Source: a virus
DNA length: 35,676 bases
Direction: 5' to 3' (one strand)
IMG/VR virus record: IMGVR_UViG_3300032278_000047
Coordinates: 1-35,676 of that record
Positions 20,658-28,065 of this stretch are shown piece by piece (within the stretch, counting starts at the first letter, position 1; the number at the start of each line of letters is the position of its first letter). The translations under genes were made by a program, and so were the position numbers. The notes beneath the pieces are model-generated. The model saw only the letters and a list, made by a program, of their open reading frames with translations. It had not been told where the DNA came from and ran no database searches.

Positions 20658-22879
20658 GAGATTACATCTACCAGTGAATTAAGTACCACTCTATTGGTCA
20701 ATCGAGCTTTGGTATGCTTTTTGAAAGCTGTGGTAATTCTACCTTTCTTTAATCCGCGTTCAATGTCAAATGTATCATTTTCCGTATCAAGATCTTTCTT
20801 ACCTGATTTCAGTACATAGTACTCAGAATATCCACGAACATCAGTAAACACCGCGGACTTGTTCTTATAGAAATCTTTGATCTTCTGATCATTTTCTTCT
20901 GTCTGAGGTAATTTGTAACGTAGGTTATACGCACGGCCGGGAGTCAAAAAGAATCCAACCGTTTCAATACCACAAGTATCCTTCAATGATTCAAGAAGGG
21001 CGTTGGTCATTTCATTACGATTTCCCGCGGGATACTGATTCTTAGTTGTTTTATTGGAAACGATTCTTTCTGAAGATGAATACATATTAGACGGACGTTC
21101 CATATCTTCAGGATAGTACCGTACATCATTACAATTTGATTCACCATCTGTCAACCAAACCGCGGTTACCTTTTCCAAGTTGTAGTGACTACGGAATTTT
21201 GGAATCAGATCATGTGCGATTACGATCGCTTCGTTCAACGGAGTCGAATTCAGGGAGTCATTATAGGGTACTGATCTCCAGTAGGTAGTATCCAAATTTG
21301 TCGCCATGGTGAACAGGTTGAACATCGCTTTATCAAAGGAACTGTTGTTCAATTTACTACTTAGTAATTCACGTAGACGGAAGTTTGAAATTGTCAAATC
21401 GCCGATGTCATAGTTGACCAAAGGATGACCATAGTTGATTGAATTTTGATGATCTGATTCATTTGGTTCTACAACGCCGGACATGATTTGACTAACTTTC
21501 ATACCCGCGTCAGTGAAGGAATAGAGGTGAAATGGAATGTCTACTTTCTTACAGAACATCGCGAGTGTCAGTGATTGACGGATAACCGCACCGATTGAAT
21601 CGGACATAGAACCAGACCAGTCAACGAACATCACCAGACCATGATTTTTCCCGCCAGGAATTGAGGTTACTCGACGAAACAGGTCATCATTGAACTTGTA
21701 TGAGTGAAGCTTGTTCACGTCGATTACACCAGTTTTGGAAATACTCGCACGTGACATCTGTTCTGCGTTTTTCTTCAATTCAAACTCTTTCGCCATGTAG
21801 TTGACTACCTTGACAGTATCTCGTTTGAATTTGGTGAATTCCTTACGTACCAAGTCAGCCTCTAATTCATTGGTGTAGTAAGCCTCGATTTGACCATGAA
21901 CTTCTTTCAGGTCTACCACAAATCCGTCAGAATTGATCTCTGGAATGTAGTAGTAGTTAGGAGAAGCTGATCTTCCCCACTGATTTTCTTCAACCATGTC
22001 ATCAAGTGAATCTTTCAGGTTATCAGACGTTTCAGAATTGAGTTTATCAGTCAGTTCATCCGCACCTTTTTGACCACCAGCATTCGGACTACTGGAATCA
22101 GAATCGGTTGAATTTTCTTCACTGGACTGATCTACATCGCCAGACTGGTCATTACCATCATCTTCTGGTGATTCTACCTTTTCGGTATCATTATTAATGT
22201 CAGATGATGGACTAGGAAACTGTTCATCATCGCCATCAGTCTGAGCTCTTACCATTCTATGTTCAGTGGAAGTCTCAGCTTCGTTCATTTCCTCAAGGGC
22301 TTTGTTCTTCGCGTATGAGTAGATTTCCTTGACCACTTCCATTACATCATCAAAGCTTTTGGTATTTTCTACTAGATTCAGGAAGGGCTTTTCTTCTGAG
22401 TTGAACGGTACACGGACATGGTTTCCAACCTTGAAAAACAGGTTGATTCTGTCAATCAGATTCATTTCTGATACATCGCGATCTTCAATTTTGAACTTAT
22501 CTTCTTCAACCAGAGTCTTATATCCGTTGAAAAATGATCTTTTCAGCCCGGGGAATTTGGTCTTGATCTCACGTTCAATACGTGCGTCCTCGACCACATT
22601 CATATACGTGTGGACTACCTGAGGGCGATCTTCATCAATATTAGTGAATACTGAATCATCATCTAATTGTGGTGTATTGAGTGCGTGACTTACTTCGTGA
22701 CCTACCAGTAAATTGTGAACGTCATTAGACGTATGTGACCAGTTGGGAAGTGACAAAACACGATTAACAGTATCGAAAACCGCGGTTTCAAATTCACCAT
22801 ACTCGACGGTGAGATTCTCTGTCGCCATTAGTTTGGCCAGCTTATCTTTGAAAATTTTGTTGTTGTTGGTCAATTTCAT
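20654..22879 (-). CDS. cobT: CobT-like protein with HExxH metalloprotease motif and VWA domain
   Basis: 741 residues in three parts. The N-terminal domain carries HEVSH (61-65) followed by NVVEDARIE (94-102), the zinc metalloprotease layout of HExxH with a downstream acidic ligand region. An acidic, Ser/Asp-rich linker spans about 215-300. The C-terminal von Willebrand A domain has the MIDAS motif D420-W-S422-G-S424, then TPLNEAI and WLTDGES. CobT proteins share the acidic linker plus VWA layout and partner with CobS-type AAA+ proteins; the partner here is 17631-18851. The ATG at 22879 has AGGAAAAGAGAG upstream. It has its own early promoter. Likely substrate: a protein remodelled or cleaved during host takeover; this part is inference. 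Confidence 0.88.
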   Translation of the reverse strand: MKLTNNNKIFKDKLAKLMATENLTVEYGEFETAVFDTVNRVLSLPNWSHTSNDVHNLLVGHEVSHALNTPQLDDDSVFTNIDEDRPQVVHTYMNVVEDARIEREIKTKFPGLKRSFFNGYKTLVEEDKFKIEDRDVSEMNLIDRINLFFKVGNHVRVPFNSEEKPFLNLVENTKSFDDVMEVVKEIYSYAKNKALEEMNEAETSTEHRMVRAQTDGDDEQFPSPSSDINNDTEKVESPEDDGNDQSGDVDQSSEENSTDSDSSSPNAGGQKGADELTDKLNSETSDNLKDSLDDMVEENQWGRSASPNYYYIPEINSDGFVVDLKEVHGQIEAYYTNELEADLVRKEFTKFKRDTVKVVNYMAKEFELKKNAEQMSRASISKTGVIDVNKLHSYKFNDDLFRRVTSIPGGKNHGLVMFVDWSGSMSDSIGAVIRQSLTLAMFCKKVDIPFHLYSFTDAGMKVSQIMSGVVEPNESDHQNSINYGHPLVNYDIGDLTISNFRLRELLSSKLNNSSFDKAMFNLFTMATNLDTTYWRSVPYNDSLNSTPLNEAIVIAHDLIPKFRSHYNLEKVTAVWLTDGESNCNDVRYYPEDMERPSNMYSSSERIVSNKTTKNQYPAGNRNEMTNALLESLKDTCGIETVGFFLTPGRAYNLRYKLPQTEENDQKIKDFYKNKSAVFTDVRGYSEYYVLKSGKKDLDTENDTFDIERGLKKGRITTAFKKHTKARLTNRVVLNSLVDVIS

Positions 22880-22908
22880 CTCTCTTTTCCTCAATTGTTT
22901 ATAGTACT

Positions 22909-22938
22909 ATTATACCATTTTTGGTACATCAAAGTCAA
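22909..22938 (-). promoter_or_regulatory. Family B early promoter (copy 4)
   Basis: TTGACT at 22933-22938, 18-base spacer, TATAAT at 22909-22914 with extended TGG. Leader ends AAACAATTGAGGAAAAG before the CobT-like gene. Confidence 0.87.
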
Positions 22939-22950
22939 GACTATTTTCAC

Positions 22951-23148
22951 TTATCTGAGAACTTTGTTTTGAGTGTTGTCAACAACATTTGTTGACGGTT
23001 CGTATTTGAATCCCATTGTAGAGCGACTAAAGTTAGGACTAAGCTGTTTCATCACATTCACTGGAATAATCTCAAACAGGTTACAATCTAGTGTGATTGA
23101 CAGATCTTGAATCCGTTTGATGGTTTTGAGTCGTTTCTTCTCTTTCAC
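22951..23148 (-). CDS. Small basic protein, 65 residues
   Basis: GTG start with AAGGAC 6 bases upstream. Begins with a Lys-rich helix (KEKKRLKTIKRIQDL). The gene starts about 15 bases downstream of the conserved part of the family A element, making it the closest gene to any of these elements. No family recognised. Confidence 0.6.
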   Translation of the reverse strand: MKEKKRLKTIKRIQDLSITLDCNLFEIIPVNVMKQLSPNFSRSTMGFKYEPSTNVVDNTQNKVLR

Positions 23149-23166
23149 TATTTGTCCTTCGTTCTT

Positions 23167-23208
23167 ACACTATATTAGACGTATTCCAGCCGAAAAGGTT
23201 TAGGTTAA
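23167..23208 (-). promoter_or_regulatory. Family A promoter-like element (copy 3)
   Basis: TTAACC, TAAACCTTTT, 11 bases, CGTCTAATATAGTGTA on the minus strand, almost identical to copy 1 including CGGCTGG in the variable part. Upstream sequence AAAAAAGTTCA resembles the A-tract found upstream of the other copies. Predicted to drive the 65-residue gene. Confidence 0.6.
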
Positions 23209-23219
23209 AATGAACTTTT

Positions 23220-23396
23220 TTACCCACAAACACTAAATAATATTCCAGTAAATATCACCATTCCCACGACCAAGCCCCATTTCTGAATTTTTGTTAGTGG
23301 TGATTCCTTATTCGCGACATATTTATCAATCACTTTCTTGGTTCCAACAAAGTAAAAAACTACTGCCACACACTTGATTATATCTCCTATTGTCAT
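23220..23396 (-). CDS. Small membrane protein with two spans, 58 residues
   Basis: Two hydrophobic segments (CVAVVFYFVG near 9-18, GLVVGMVIFTGILFSVC near 41-57) separated by a basic loop (KKVIDKYVANK). Lies between the tRNA cluster and a family A element. Family unknown. Confidence 0.55.
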   Translation of the reverse strand: MTIGDIIKCVAVVFYFVGTKKVIDKYVANKESPLTKIQKWGLVVGMVIFTGILFSVCG

Positions 23397-23417
23397 TTTA
23401 TTACTCCCTATGTGAAA

Positions 23418-23490
23418 AGCTGATGGTCGGAATCGAACCGACGACCTGAAGCTTACAAAGCTACTGCTCTGCCATCTGAGCTACATCAGC
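23418..23490 (-). tRNA. tRNA-Thr (anticodon UGU)
   Basis: A complete cloverleaf on the minus strand: acceptor GCTGATG/CATCAGC, D-stem GCTC/GAGC, anticodon loop TTTGTAA (UGU), T-stem GTCGG/CCGAC with loop TTCGAAT. One mismatch (U28-U42) in the anticodon stem. Discriminator T; CCA not encoded. Confidence 0.93.
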
Positions 23491-23492
23491 AT

Positions 23493-23568
23493 TGGCTGGG
23501 ATAGCTGGAATCGAACCAGCAACATTTTGGTTAACAGCCAAACGCTCTACCAATTGAGCTATATCCCA
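23493..23568 (-). tRNA. tRNA-Asn (anticodon GUU)
   Basis: A complete cloverleaf: acceptor TGGGATA/TATCCCA, anticodon loop CTGTTAA (GUU) on a 5-bp stem TTTGG/CCAAA, T-stem GCTGG/CCAGC. Discriminator G, and the 3' CCA is encoded, unlike the other three tRNAs here. Confidence 0.94.
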
Positions 23569-23575
23569 ATAATAA

Positions 23576-23648
23576 TGGAGACAGCCGGGATCGAACCGGC
23601 GGCCTTTGCCGTGCAAGGGCAACGCTCTCCCATCTGAGCTATATCCCC
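23576..23648 (-). tRNA. tRNA-Ala (anticodon UGC)
   Basis: Acceptor GGGGATA/TGTCTCC (two G-U pairs), anticodon loop CTTGCAC (UGC) on stem TTGCC/GGCAA, T-stem GCCGG/CCGGC. Discriminator A; CCA not encoded. First of the three clustered tRNAs in transcription order. Confidence 0.93.
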
Positions 23649-23662
23649 ATATGTTTATCAAC

Positions 23663-23779
23663 CTATTTTCTCCCCCATTTCTTACCCGTTACAGGATCTA
23701 TACTAGCTTTCAACATCTGTTCTCTACTACGTTTTCTCTCTAATCGCTTCTTGGTCAACTTTCGACGTTTTCTAGTCAT
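23663..23779 (-). CDS. Very basic small protein, 38 residues
   Basis: MTRKRRKLTKKRLERKRSR followed by a short GKKWGRK end. About half Lys/Arg. The ATG overlaps the methyltransferase stop (AAATGACTAG) and the gene ends 15 bases before tRNA-Ala. Likely nucleic-acid-binding; family unknown. Confidence 0.55.
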   Translation of the reverse strand: MTRKRRKLTKKRLERKRSREQMLKASIDPVTGKKWGRK

Positions 23780-24602
23780 TTGTATTCTCCATGAAATTTT
23801 CCAGTGGGGAAGGTTTATTAATCCATTTATATGCATGGTCAAAATACTCTTTCTCTAACTCTATCCCAATAAAATCACGATTGAGATTAAGACAAGCAAT
23901 TCCCGTAGAACCAGATCCCATACAGTTGTCTAAAACTACATCACCTTCATTTGTATATGTCTTAATGAAATATTCAGACAATTTAACAGGTTTTTGTGTA
24001 GGATGAAACTTTTTAGGATCATCATTGTTAGTAACGGGTATATTTTCCAACACCGCATATCCTTCATTAGGTATATCTAATACATTAGGTATATCTAATA
24101 CTGTTCTTGGATGACGGATTGTCGTACCGCCAGGATTTCCATCAGTAGAACCTATATGACCATAATTTCTCAAATTATCTGGTTCTGGTATGTCATTTTT
24201 AGGACTTACTGCATTCATTGGTTTATGACCAGATGTAAACTGAGGATTGTATGTAGGAAGTTTTTTATAAAAAACTAAAACATACTCATGGGCCTTCAGT
24301 GGCATTTTCTTAGAATTAAGATGTCCTGTCGCTTTATTCTTATGCCAAATCCAATCATATCTAAAATCATCCATATTAGACATCGCGAGAATTTTATCAA
24401 ATGGATTCGCTGCGGTCAATACAATCGCACCATTAGATTTAACTATACGAGAATATTCACTCCACAATAAATCCAAAGGAATTATACTATCCCATTTATT
24501 TCTAGTAGTACCATATGGAAGATCACAAAATACCATATCAACCGAATGATCCTCTAATTCCGACATAATTTTCAAACAATCACCATTGTGTAATCTATAC
24601 AA
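23772..24602 (-). CDS. DNA methyltransferase (amino-methyltransferase, adenine-N6 or cytosine-N4)
   Basis: The catalytic motif CDLPYGTT (26-33, DLPY) precedes the AdoMet-binding motif DNCMGSGSTGIAC (225-237), the beta-class order. The TQKP and IGIELEKEYF segments are also typical. Modifies DNA, either to protect phage DNA from restriction or as part of a modification system. A TTG start at 24602 with GGAG about 8 bases upstream is the best available, since no in-frame ATG lies near. The start overlaps the preceding 211-residue gene by 8 bases. An internal tandem duplication (VLDIPN twice) lies about two-thirds along. Confidence 0.9.
   Translation of the reverse strand: MYRLHNGDCLKIMSELEDHSVDMVFCDLPYGTTRNKWDSIIPLDLLWSEYSRIVKSNGAIVLTAANPFDKILAMSNMDDFRYDWIWHKNKATGHLNSKKMPLKAHEYVLVFYKKLPTYNPQFTSGHKPMNAVSPKNDIPEPDNLRNYGHIGSTDGNPGGTTIRHPRTVLDIPNVLDIPNEGYAVLENIPVTNNDDPKKFHPTQKPVKLSEYFIKTYTNEGDVVLDNCMGSGSTGIACLNLNRDFIGIELEKEYFDHAYKWINKPSPLENFMENTND
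24065..24101 (-). repeat. 18-bp tandem duplication inside the methyltransferase
   Basis: Two exact in-frame copies of an 18-base unit (plus strand ATTAGGTATATCTAATAC) encode VLDIPN VLDIPN. The duplication falls in the variable region between the catalytic and AdoMet motifs, where target recognition residues usually lie. Confidence 0.9.
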
Positions 24603-25230
24603 ATATCATCTCCACGCTTCGATCAAAGGATTTAGTATCTATATTTTCAACACTATCTACTGATAATGTATTATGAAAACTTTCTTTGGTATAATAATTA
24701 ATACCACTAAGATCATAACTCACTGTTCCAAAATAAACTTTACTCTTAACATCATCAGAAAATATATTGATATTATCAAGCAATTCGCCTAAATCAATAT
24801 AACTAGAATCCTTTTTATTCATTCTATTACATATATCACTCTTATAGTTAGGTACACTATTAGCAATATAGGTTACGAAAAATATGTTCACATCAGGATT
24901 GGCACCAAGAATACGACAAATTTCACCTATGCTAGTATTTGCATTATTTGCCCTGTTTTTCTGAACAGATGAAACGAATGCTTTACCCAAAATTACAGTA
25001 TGTAACTTTCCTGTATCTCTATCACATACTTTAATATCAACACTAAAAGTATTGCCATATACACAAGGTATTTTAGATTCATACTGAATACTAAATTTTC
25101 TATCAAAATCATCTACCTGACTAGAAATAATTGATGCAATACCTCTATGCAGTTCATCCGTTCTGTCTGATTTTCTCGATCCATTCCTACGAGTACCTTT
25201 ATGTAAGTGATTGTAAATAATTTCTTTCAT
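24595..25230 (-). CDS. Possible restriction-endonuclease-like partner of the methyltransferase
   Basis: 211 residues. The stretch NTFSVDIKVCDRDTG (D65) followed by HTVILGKAFVSSVQKNRANN has the layout of PD-(D/E)XK type II restriction enzymes (strand with D, strand with ExK, then a helix with N and R), but the expected acidic residue before the lysine is glycine (L81-G82-K83). Translational overlap with the methyltransferase gene fits a restriction-modification pair. If the catalytic acid is truly missing the enzyme may be inactive, or the family assignment may be wrong. Confidence 0.55.
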   Translation of the reverse strand: MKEIIYNHLHKGTRRNGSRKSDRTDELHRGIASIISSQVDDFDRKFSIQYESKIPCVYGNTFSVDIKVCDRDTGKLHTVILGKAFVSSVQKNRANNANTSIGEICRILGANPDVNIFFVTYIANSVPNYKSDICNRMNKKDSSYIDLGELLDNINIFSDDVKSKVYFGTVSYDLSGINYYTKESFHNTLSVDSVENIDTKSFDRSVEMIFV

Positions 25231-25234
25231 ATAC

Positions 25235-25408
25235 TTACCTAATTTTGTTGTTAATCAGTCTGTAAATACTTCCATCTCTTACTGGAGAATACATCAGGGC
25301 CAGGCCTACAACTCCACCAATGAAAGCTCCGATTGGGGTTAAAGTGCCCCATTCCATACCGCCACCAACACCGATAATTGTCAAAACGCCTACCATGTAT
25401 CGTATCAT
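25235..25408 (-). CDS. Small membrane protein, 57 residues
   Basis: Gly/Val-rich hydrophobic region (YMVGVLTIIGVGGGMEW and PIGAFIGGVVGLALMY), probably two short spans, and a basic end. Lies between the 66-residue gene and the restriction-like gene. Family unknown. Confidence 0.55.
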   Translation of the reverse strand: MIRYMVGVLTIIGVGGGMEWGTLTPIGAFIGGVVGLALMYSPVRDGSIYRLINNKIR

Positions 25409-25418
25409 CAAATACCCC

Positions 25419-25619
25419 TTACTGTAAGGTTAAAGACAGTATGTTGTACATTTCGCCTTTCCACGGCATTTGGAAAGCTTCCGATTCCGTCAACTCCGAC
25501 GCACCATAATCTGATTCATACGAACCTTCATGTGCCGGGATCGTGAAGTTCACTTCTATGTTCTCACCATGTTCTGACTTCAGTTCTTGTAATTGATCTA
25601 TCAGTTGTTGTAACGTCAT
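25419..25619 (-). CDS. Unknown protein, 66 residues
   Basis: N-terminal helix MTLQQLIDQLQELKSEHG followed by short strands. GGAGAT precedes the ATG. First gene downstream of the family A element at 25666. No function can be assigned. Confidence 0.65.
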   Translation of the reverse strand: MTLQQLIDQLQELKSEHGENIEVNFTIPAHEGSYESDYGASELTESEAFQMPWKGEMYNILSLTLQ

Positions 25620-25665
25620 TTCAAATCTCCAAGTTCGCGGGTTAATGGTTTAGTTCTTTGTTCTT

Positions 25666-25706
25666 ACACTATATTAGACGTTCTACAGTCTAAAAGGTTT
25701 AGGTTA
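25666..25706 (-). promoter_or_regulatory. Family A promoter-like element (copy 4)
   Basis: TTAACC, TAAACCTTTT, 11 variable bases, CGTCTAATATAGTGTA. The TAA of the upstream helix-turn-helix gene is part of TTAACC, and AAAAAAACTTCA lies just upstream, as in copy 5. Predicted to drive the 66-residue gene. Confidence 0.6.
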
Positions 25707-26099
25707 AACTGAAGTTTTTTTGACTAATTGATTTGACTGTTGATATAACCGAGTGATCATTCCGCAAGTGAATTTCCTACCAGTTTTAGTCTTCCATCCC
25801 ATTACGAATAACTTATCAGAAATTTCACTATTAGTCAATTTCTGTTCACGTAATTCACGAACCTTCATAACCAATTTAGGATCTTTTTCCGCATATGAAC
25901 GACGACCAGAATTTTTTTCTTCACCCTTGAGATCTATCTGATTATTCTTATACTGATTAGCCCAATCATAAAGTTCTAAAGTTTCTGGTGATAACTTAGC
26001 TAATTGCAAATGAGAACCCATTTCCAAAAGAGCTTTTTGAACTTTAAGACTATTTTCTACTGAACTTTGAATCATTCCATTGTGACCGTAAGTTTCCAT
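25704..26099 (-). CDS. Helix-turn-helix DNA-binding protein, early regulator candidate
   Basis: 131 residues. The C-terminal 55 residues (MKVRELREQKLTNSEISDKL, then GWKTKTGRKFTCGMITRLYQ) resemble the recombinase/resolvase-type HTH that reads DNA with a second helix ending in TxxxVxxL. There is no catalytic domain. It is the only gene behind the family B promoter at 26160 and sits directly before a family A element, so it could regulate later transcription; this is inference. GGAGAT precedes the ATG. Confidence 0.65.
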   Translation of the reverse strand: METYGHNGMIQSSVENSLKVQKALLEMGSHLQLAKLSPETLELYDWANQYKNNQIDLKGEEKNSGRRSYAEKDPKLVMKVRELREQKLTNSEISDKLFVMGWKTKTGRKFTCGMITRLYQQSNQLVKKTSV

Positions 26100-26159
26100 T
26101 TTATATCTCCAACTTTTCAGGTTAATCGGTTAGGAACCTTTCCCAACCCTTCAATACTA

Positions 26160-26189
26160 ATTATACCATTTTTGACATAGCTGTGTCAA
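26160..26189 (-). promoter_or_regulatory. Family B early promoter (copy 5)
   Basis: TTGACA at 26184-26189, 18-base spacer, extended -10 TATAAT at 26160-26165, drives the HTH protein gene. This copy has a longer leader (about 50 bases) lacking the CAATTGAGGAA sequence. Confidence 0.83.
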
Positions 26190-26205
26190 GGTTAATTTCA
26201 CTTTT

Positions 26206-26418
26206 TTACCCAAATTGGGGCCAATCTGGAAGATTTTTTCCATCTTGTCTCATTTTTTCTTCTGTGTCTAGCATTACTCTGATCTCGCGAAACATCATAT
26301 TCGGATGAGTCCAGACAAACCATTTTTCAGTTTCGGTTAATAGTCTACCAACCTCTTTCTCTGCTTGTTTCAGTAGTTCCATCTCAGTCATCATCGTTCG
26401 TGCTTCTCTGTTCAACAT
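26206..26418 (-). CDS. Small early protein, 70 residues
   Basis: Charged and helical, rich in Met and Glu, ending LPDWPQFG. GGAGATT precedes the ATG. It is the only gene between two early promoters, so an immediate-early function is likely; family unknown. Confidence 0.65.
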   Translation of the reverse strand: MLNREARTMMTEMELLKQAEKEVGRLLTETEKWFVWTHPNMMFREIRVMLDTEEKMRQDGKNLPDWPQFG

Positions 26419-26446
26419 TTCAATCTCCTATTCTTGATTATAGTAT

Positions 26447-26476
26447 ATTATACCATTTATAGAGTAGCAAAGTCAA
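26447..26476 (-). promoter_or_regulatory. Family B early promoter (copy 6)
   Basis: TTGACT at 26471-26476, 18-base spacer, extended -10 TATAAT at 26447-26452. Drives the 70-residue gene. Confidence 0.86.
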
Positions 26477-26505
26477 GGTTAATTTCACTTTTTTTCAAAC
26501 TTTTT

Positions 26506-26709
26506 TCAAACTTCCATCATATCAGGATTCTTTCTTACCTCATAATCCATCGCGAAACCATTGACGGTAAACCCGTCATATTTTTTCCTGATACGAATTT
26601 CATCCGCGATGATATTGACTACATGCTTAGGTTCTATTGTGTTATCCGTATCAACATCTAACTCGAAAACGAGATTAATCTTTAGTGTATTATTCCGTAA
26701 GTTCATCAT
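26506..26709 (-). CDS. Unknown protein, 67 residues
   Basis: Starts at one of two adjacent ATGs (26709/26706) overlapping the end of the previous gene. Strand-rich (KINLVFELDVDTD, then FAMDYEVRKN). No family recognised. Confidence 0.55.
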   Translation of the reverse strand: MMNLRNNTLKINLVFELDVDTDNTIEPKHVVNIIADEIRIRKKYDGFTVNGFAMDYEVRKNPDMMEV

Positions 26710-27016
26710 CAGACAGCTCCGATTGTGAATCCTTCTCATTTGGTTCATCAATAATATCATCGAACTCAGAAGCATCCCAGCCACTCTCATGATCTACCGT
26801 CATGATCTTATAGCCATTTTTAGTATCTACCCATATGCCATCTCCTAACAAAACATCAGTAATATTATCCTTGTAATGAGTCTTGAGAAGCTTCTTGGTC
26901 ATGTTGCGATATTTACACTCCATTCTCTTGAGAAGAGCTTCTTCATTCTGTAAGAGAAACCGAATTTCCTTATCGACTAGGGCGTGAATCATCTTTTTAC
27001 GTGAAATCTTTTTCAT
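26690..27016 (-). CDS. Unknown protein, 108 residues
   Basis: A basic helical N-terminal half and a very acidic C-terminus (DDIIDEPNEKDSQSELSDDE). GAGGT precedes the ATG. Directly follows tRNA-Pro. No family recognised. Confidence 0.65.
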   Translation of the reverse strand: MKKISRKKMIHALVDKEIRFLLQNEEALLKRMECKYRNMTKKLLKTHYKDNITDVLLGDGIWVDTKNGYKIMTVDHESGWDASEFDDIIDEPNEKDSQSELSDDELTE

Positions 27017-27033
27017 AATATATACCTCAAAAA

Positions 27034-27107
27034 TCGGGGTGGCAGGATTTGAACCTGCGACCTCCTGCTCCCAAAGCAGGCGTTCTGCCGGGCTGAACTA
27101 CACCCCG
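27034..27107 (-). tRNA. tRNA-Pro (anticodon UGG)
   Basis: A complete cloverleaf on the minus strand: acceptor CGGGGTG/CACCCCG, D-stem GTTC/GAAC, anticodon loop TTTGGGA (UGG) on stem CCTGC/GCAGG, T-stem GCAGG/CCTGC. Discriminator A; CCA not encoded. It stands 3.4 kb away from the other tRNAs, embedded between small protein genes. Confidence 0.94.
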
Positions 27108-27113
27108 TTATGT

Positions 27114-27230
27114 CTAATACTTGTCGTCACCACCACTTGTTAATTGTCTATAAAACATAATACCAAGAGCAATCATACCAATTCCCCACATAACACACGC
27201 ACCAATTACTACCCAATCAAGTTCTTCCAT
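27114..27230 (-). CDS. Membrane micropeptide, 38 residues
   Basis: A short acidic start (MEELDW), one span (VVIGACVMWGIGMIALGIMF) and a polar tail. Overlaps the previous gene by 22 bases. Family unknown. Confidence 0.5.
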   Translation of the reverse strand: MEELDWVVIGACVMWGIGMIALGIMFYRQLTSGGDDKY

Positions 27231-27421
27231 AACCAACCCCTTTCTGGCGACCACCATAAAAATCCAAACTCACCTGATATAAGTAGATGAGTAATCATTA
27301 ACATTACCATTGTTACAGTCACAGTGGTAATTAAAATCTGAAAGAACTCTACCATTGTAGGTCTATCAGTAATTATCCTCACAATTTTAGAATAGTCATA
27401 ATTTCGTATTCTAGCTATCAT
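27209..27421 (-). CDS. Small membrane protein, 70 residues
   Basis: The ATG at 27421 overlaps the preceding stop (ACTAATGATAG). A basic N-terminus, a span at about 27-50 (FFQILITTVTVTMVMLMI) and a Trp-rich end. Family unknown. Confidence 0.55.
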   Translation of the reverse strand: MIARIRNYDYSKIVRIITDRPTMVEFFQILITTVTVTMVMLMITHLLISGEFGFLWWSPERGWLWKNLIG

Positions 27422-27543
27422 TAGTCCATCCATTTTCCGTGTTTGACCAGATGTTCAAATCGATGCCTCAATACCTCAATCACCAATCCAATAAGATTAT
27501 CAGATTCGTATAATCCTTCTGGTACAATCAATTTGTATCGCAT
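27421..27543 (-). CDS. Small protein, 40 residues
   Basis: Soluble: MRYKLIVPEGLYESDNLIG, then a charged helix. It overlaps the preceding gene by 16 bases and its stop overlaps the next start. Called on tight packing only. Confidence 0.5.
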   Translation of the reverse strand: MRYKLIVPEGLYESDNLIGLVIEVLRHRFEHLVKHGKWMD

Positions 27544-27692
27544 TCTTCAAGATCCTTCATTTTCTGTTCAAGATTTTCAACCAATTGCTTACCTCTCTCC
27601 TTGTCAGGATAAAATCCCTGTTCTAAAGCTTCCTTGACTCGTTTTAAAAATCCACGAGCGACCAAGTATTCGTGATGTTGTTCATTTGTCAT
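27528..27692 (-). CDS. Small charged protein, 54 residues
   Basis: Helical with many Lys/Glu (YLVARGFLKRVKEALEQ). The ATG overlaps the end of the preceding gene and the stop overlaps the next. No family recognised. Confidence 0.5.
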   Translation of the reverse strand: MTNEQHHEYLVARGFLKRVKEALEQGFYPDKERGKQLVENLEQKMKDLEECDTN

Positions 27693-27933
27693 TATATTCA
27701 ATCTCCAATTCAGTATCCACTATATTCTGAGCTAATTTAGCACAGGAACCAATAGCATCAAATCCAAGTTTAACTCGTGCCATCATGATAGGTGAATTAT
27801 TGATAATTCCATCCCACTCCAATATATCAGAAATTTCTGATGATTCGTTCTTCATCCTGTCCAATAAATACCTAAATGAATCTGGTAAAATTATTTTTAT
27901 CGTAGGTGGTGTAACCATTTTCCAAACCCCCAT
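27682..27933 (-). CDS. Unknown protein, 83 residues
   Basis: Mixed polar and hydrophobic without membrane spans. Begins MGVWKMVTPP; an ATG at 27918 is an alternative start. AAAGGA precedes the first ATG. About 130 bases upstream (27934-28065) show no convincing gene. Confidence 0.55.
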   Translation of the reverse strand: MGVWKMVTPPTIKIILPDSFRYLLDRMKNESSEISDILEWDGIINNSPIMMARVKLGFDAIGSCAKLAQNIVDTELEIEYNDK

Positions 27934-28065
27934 AAATCCTTTACAAGCACAGAAAAGGGCGGTAACTTCCTAATCTGAAAGTCATCCGCCGGTATTCCAT
28001 AATATGTCTCAATTCTCCACAATATCCAATTTTTCTGAAATCTACCTTTCCAAAAAAGGTATCTA

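Noticed and set aside
23461-23661. 66-codon minus-strand reading frame
   Set aside because: It runs straight through the tRNA-Asn and tRNA-Ala genes; translated tRNA sequence commonly gives such peptides.
27934-28065. Hydrophobic/basic frame downstream of the HAD gene
   Set aside because: No ATG within the gap; the long frame covering it would have to start inside the HAD gene in another frame.
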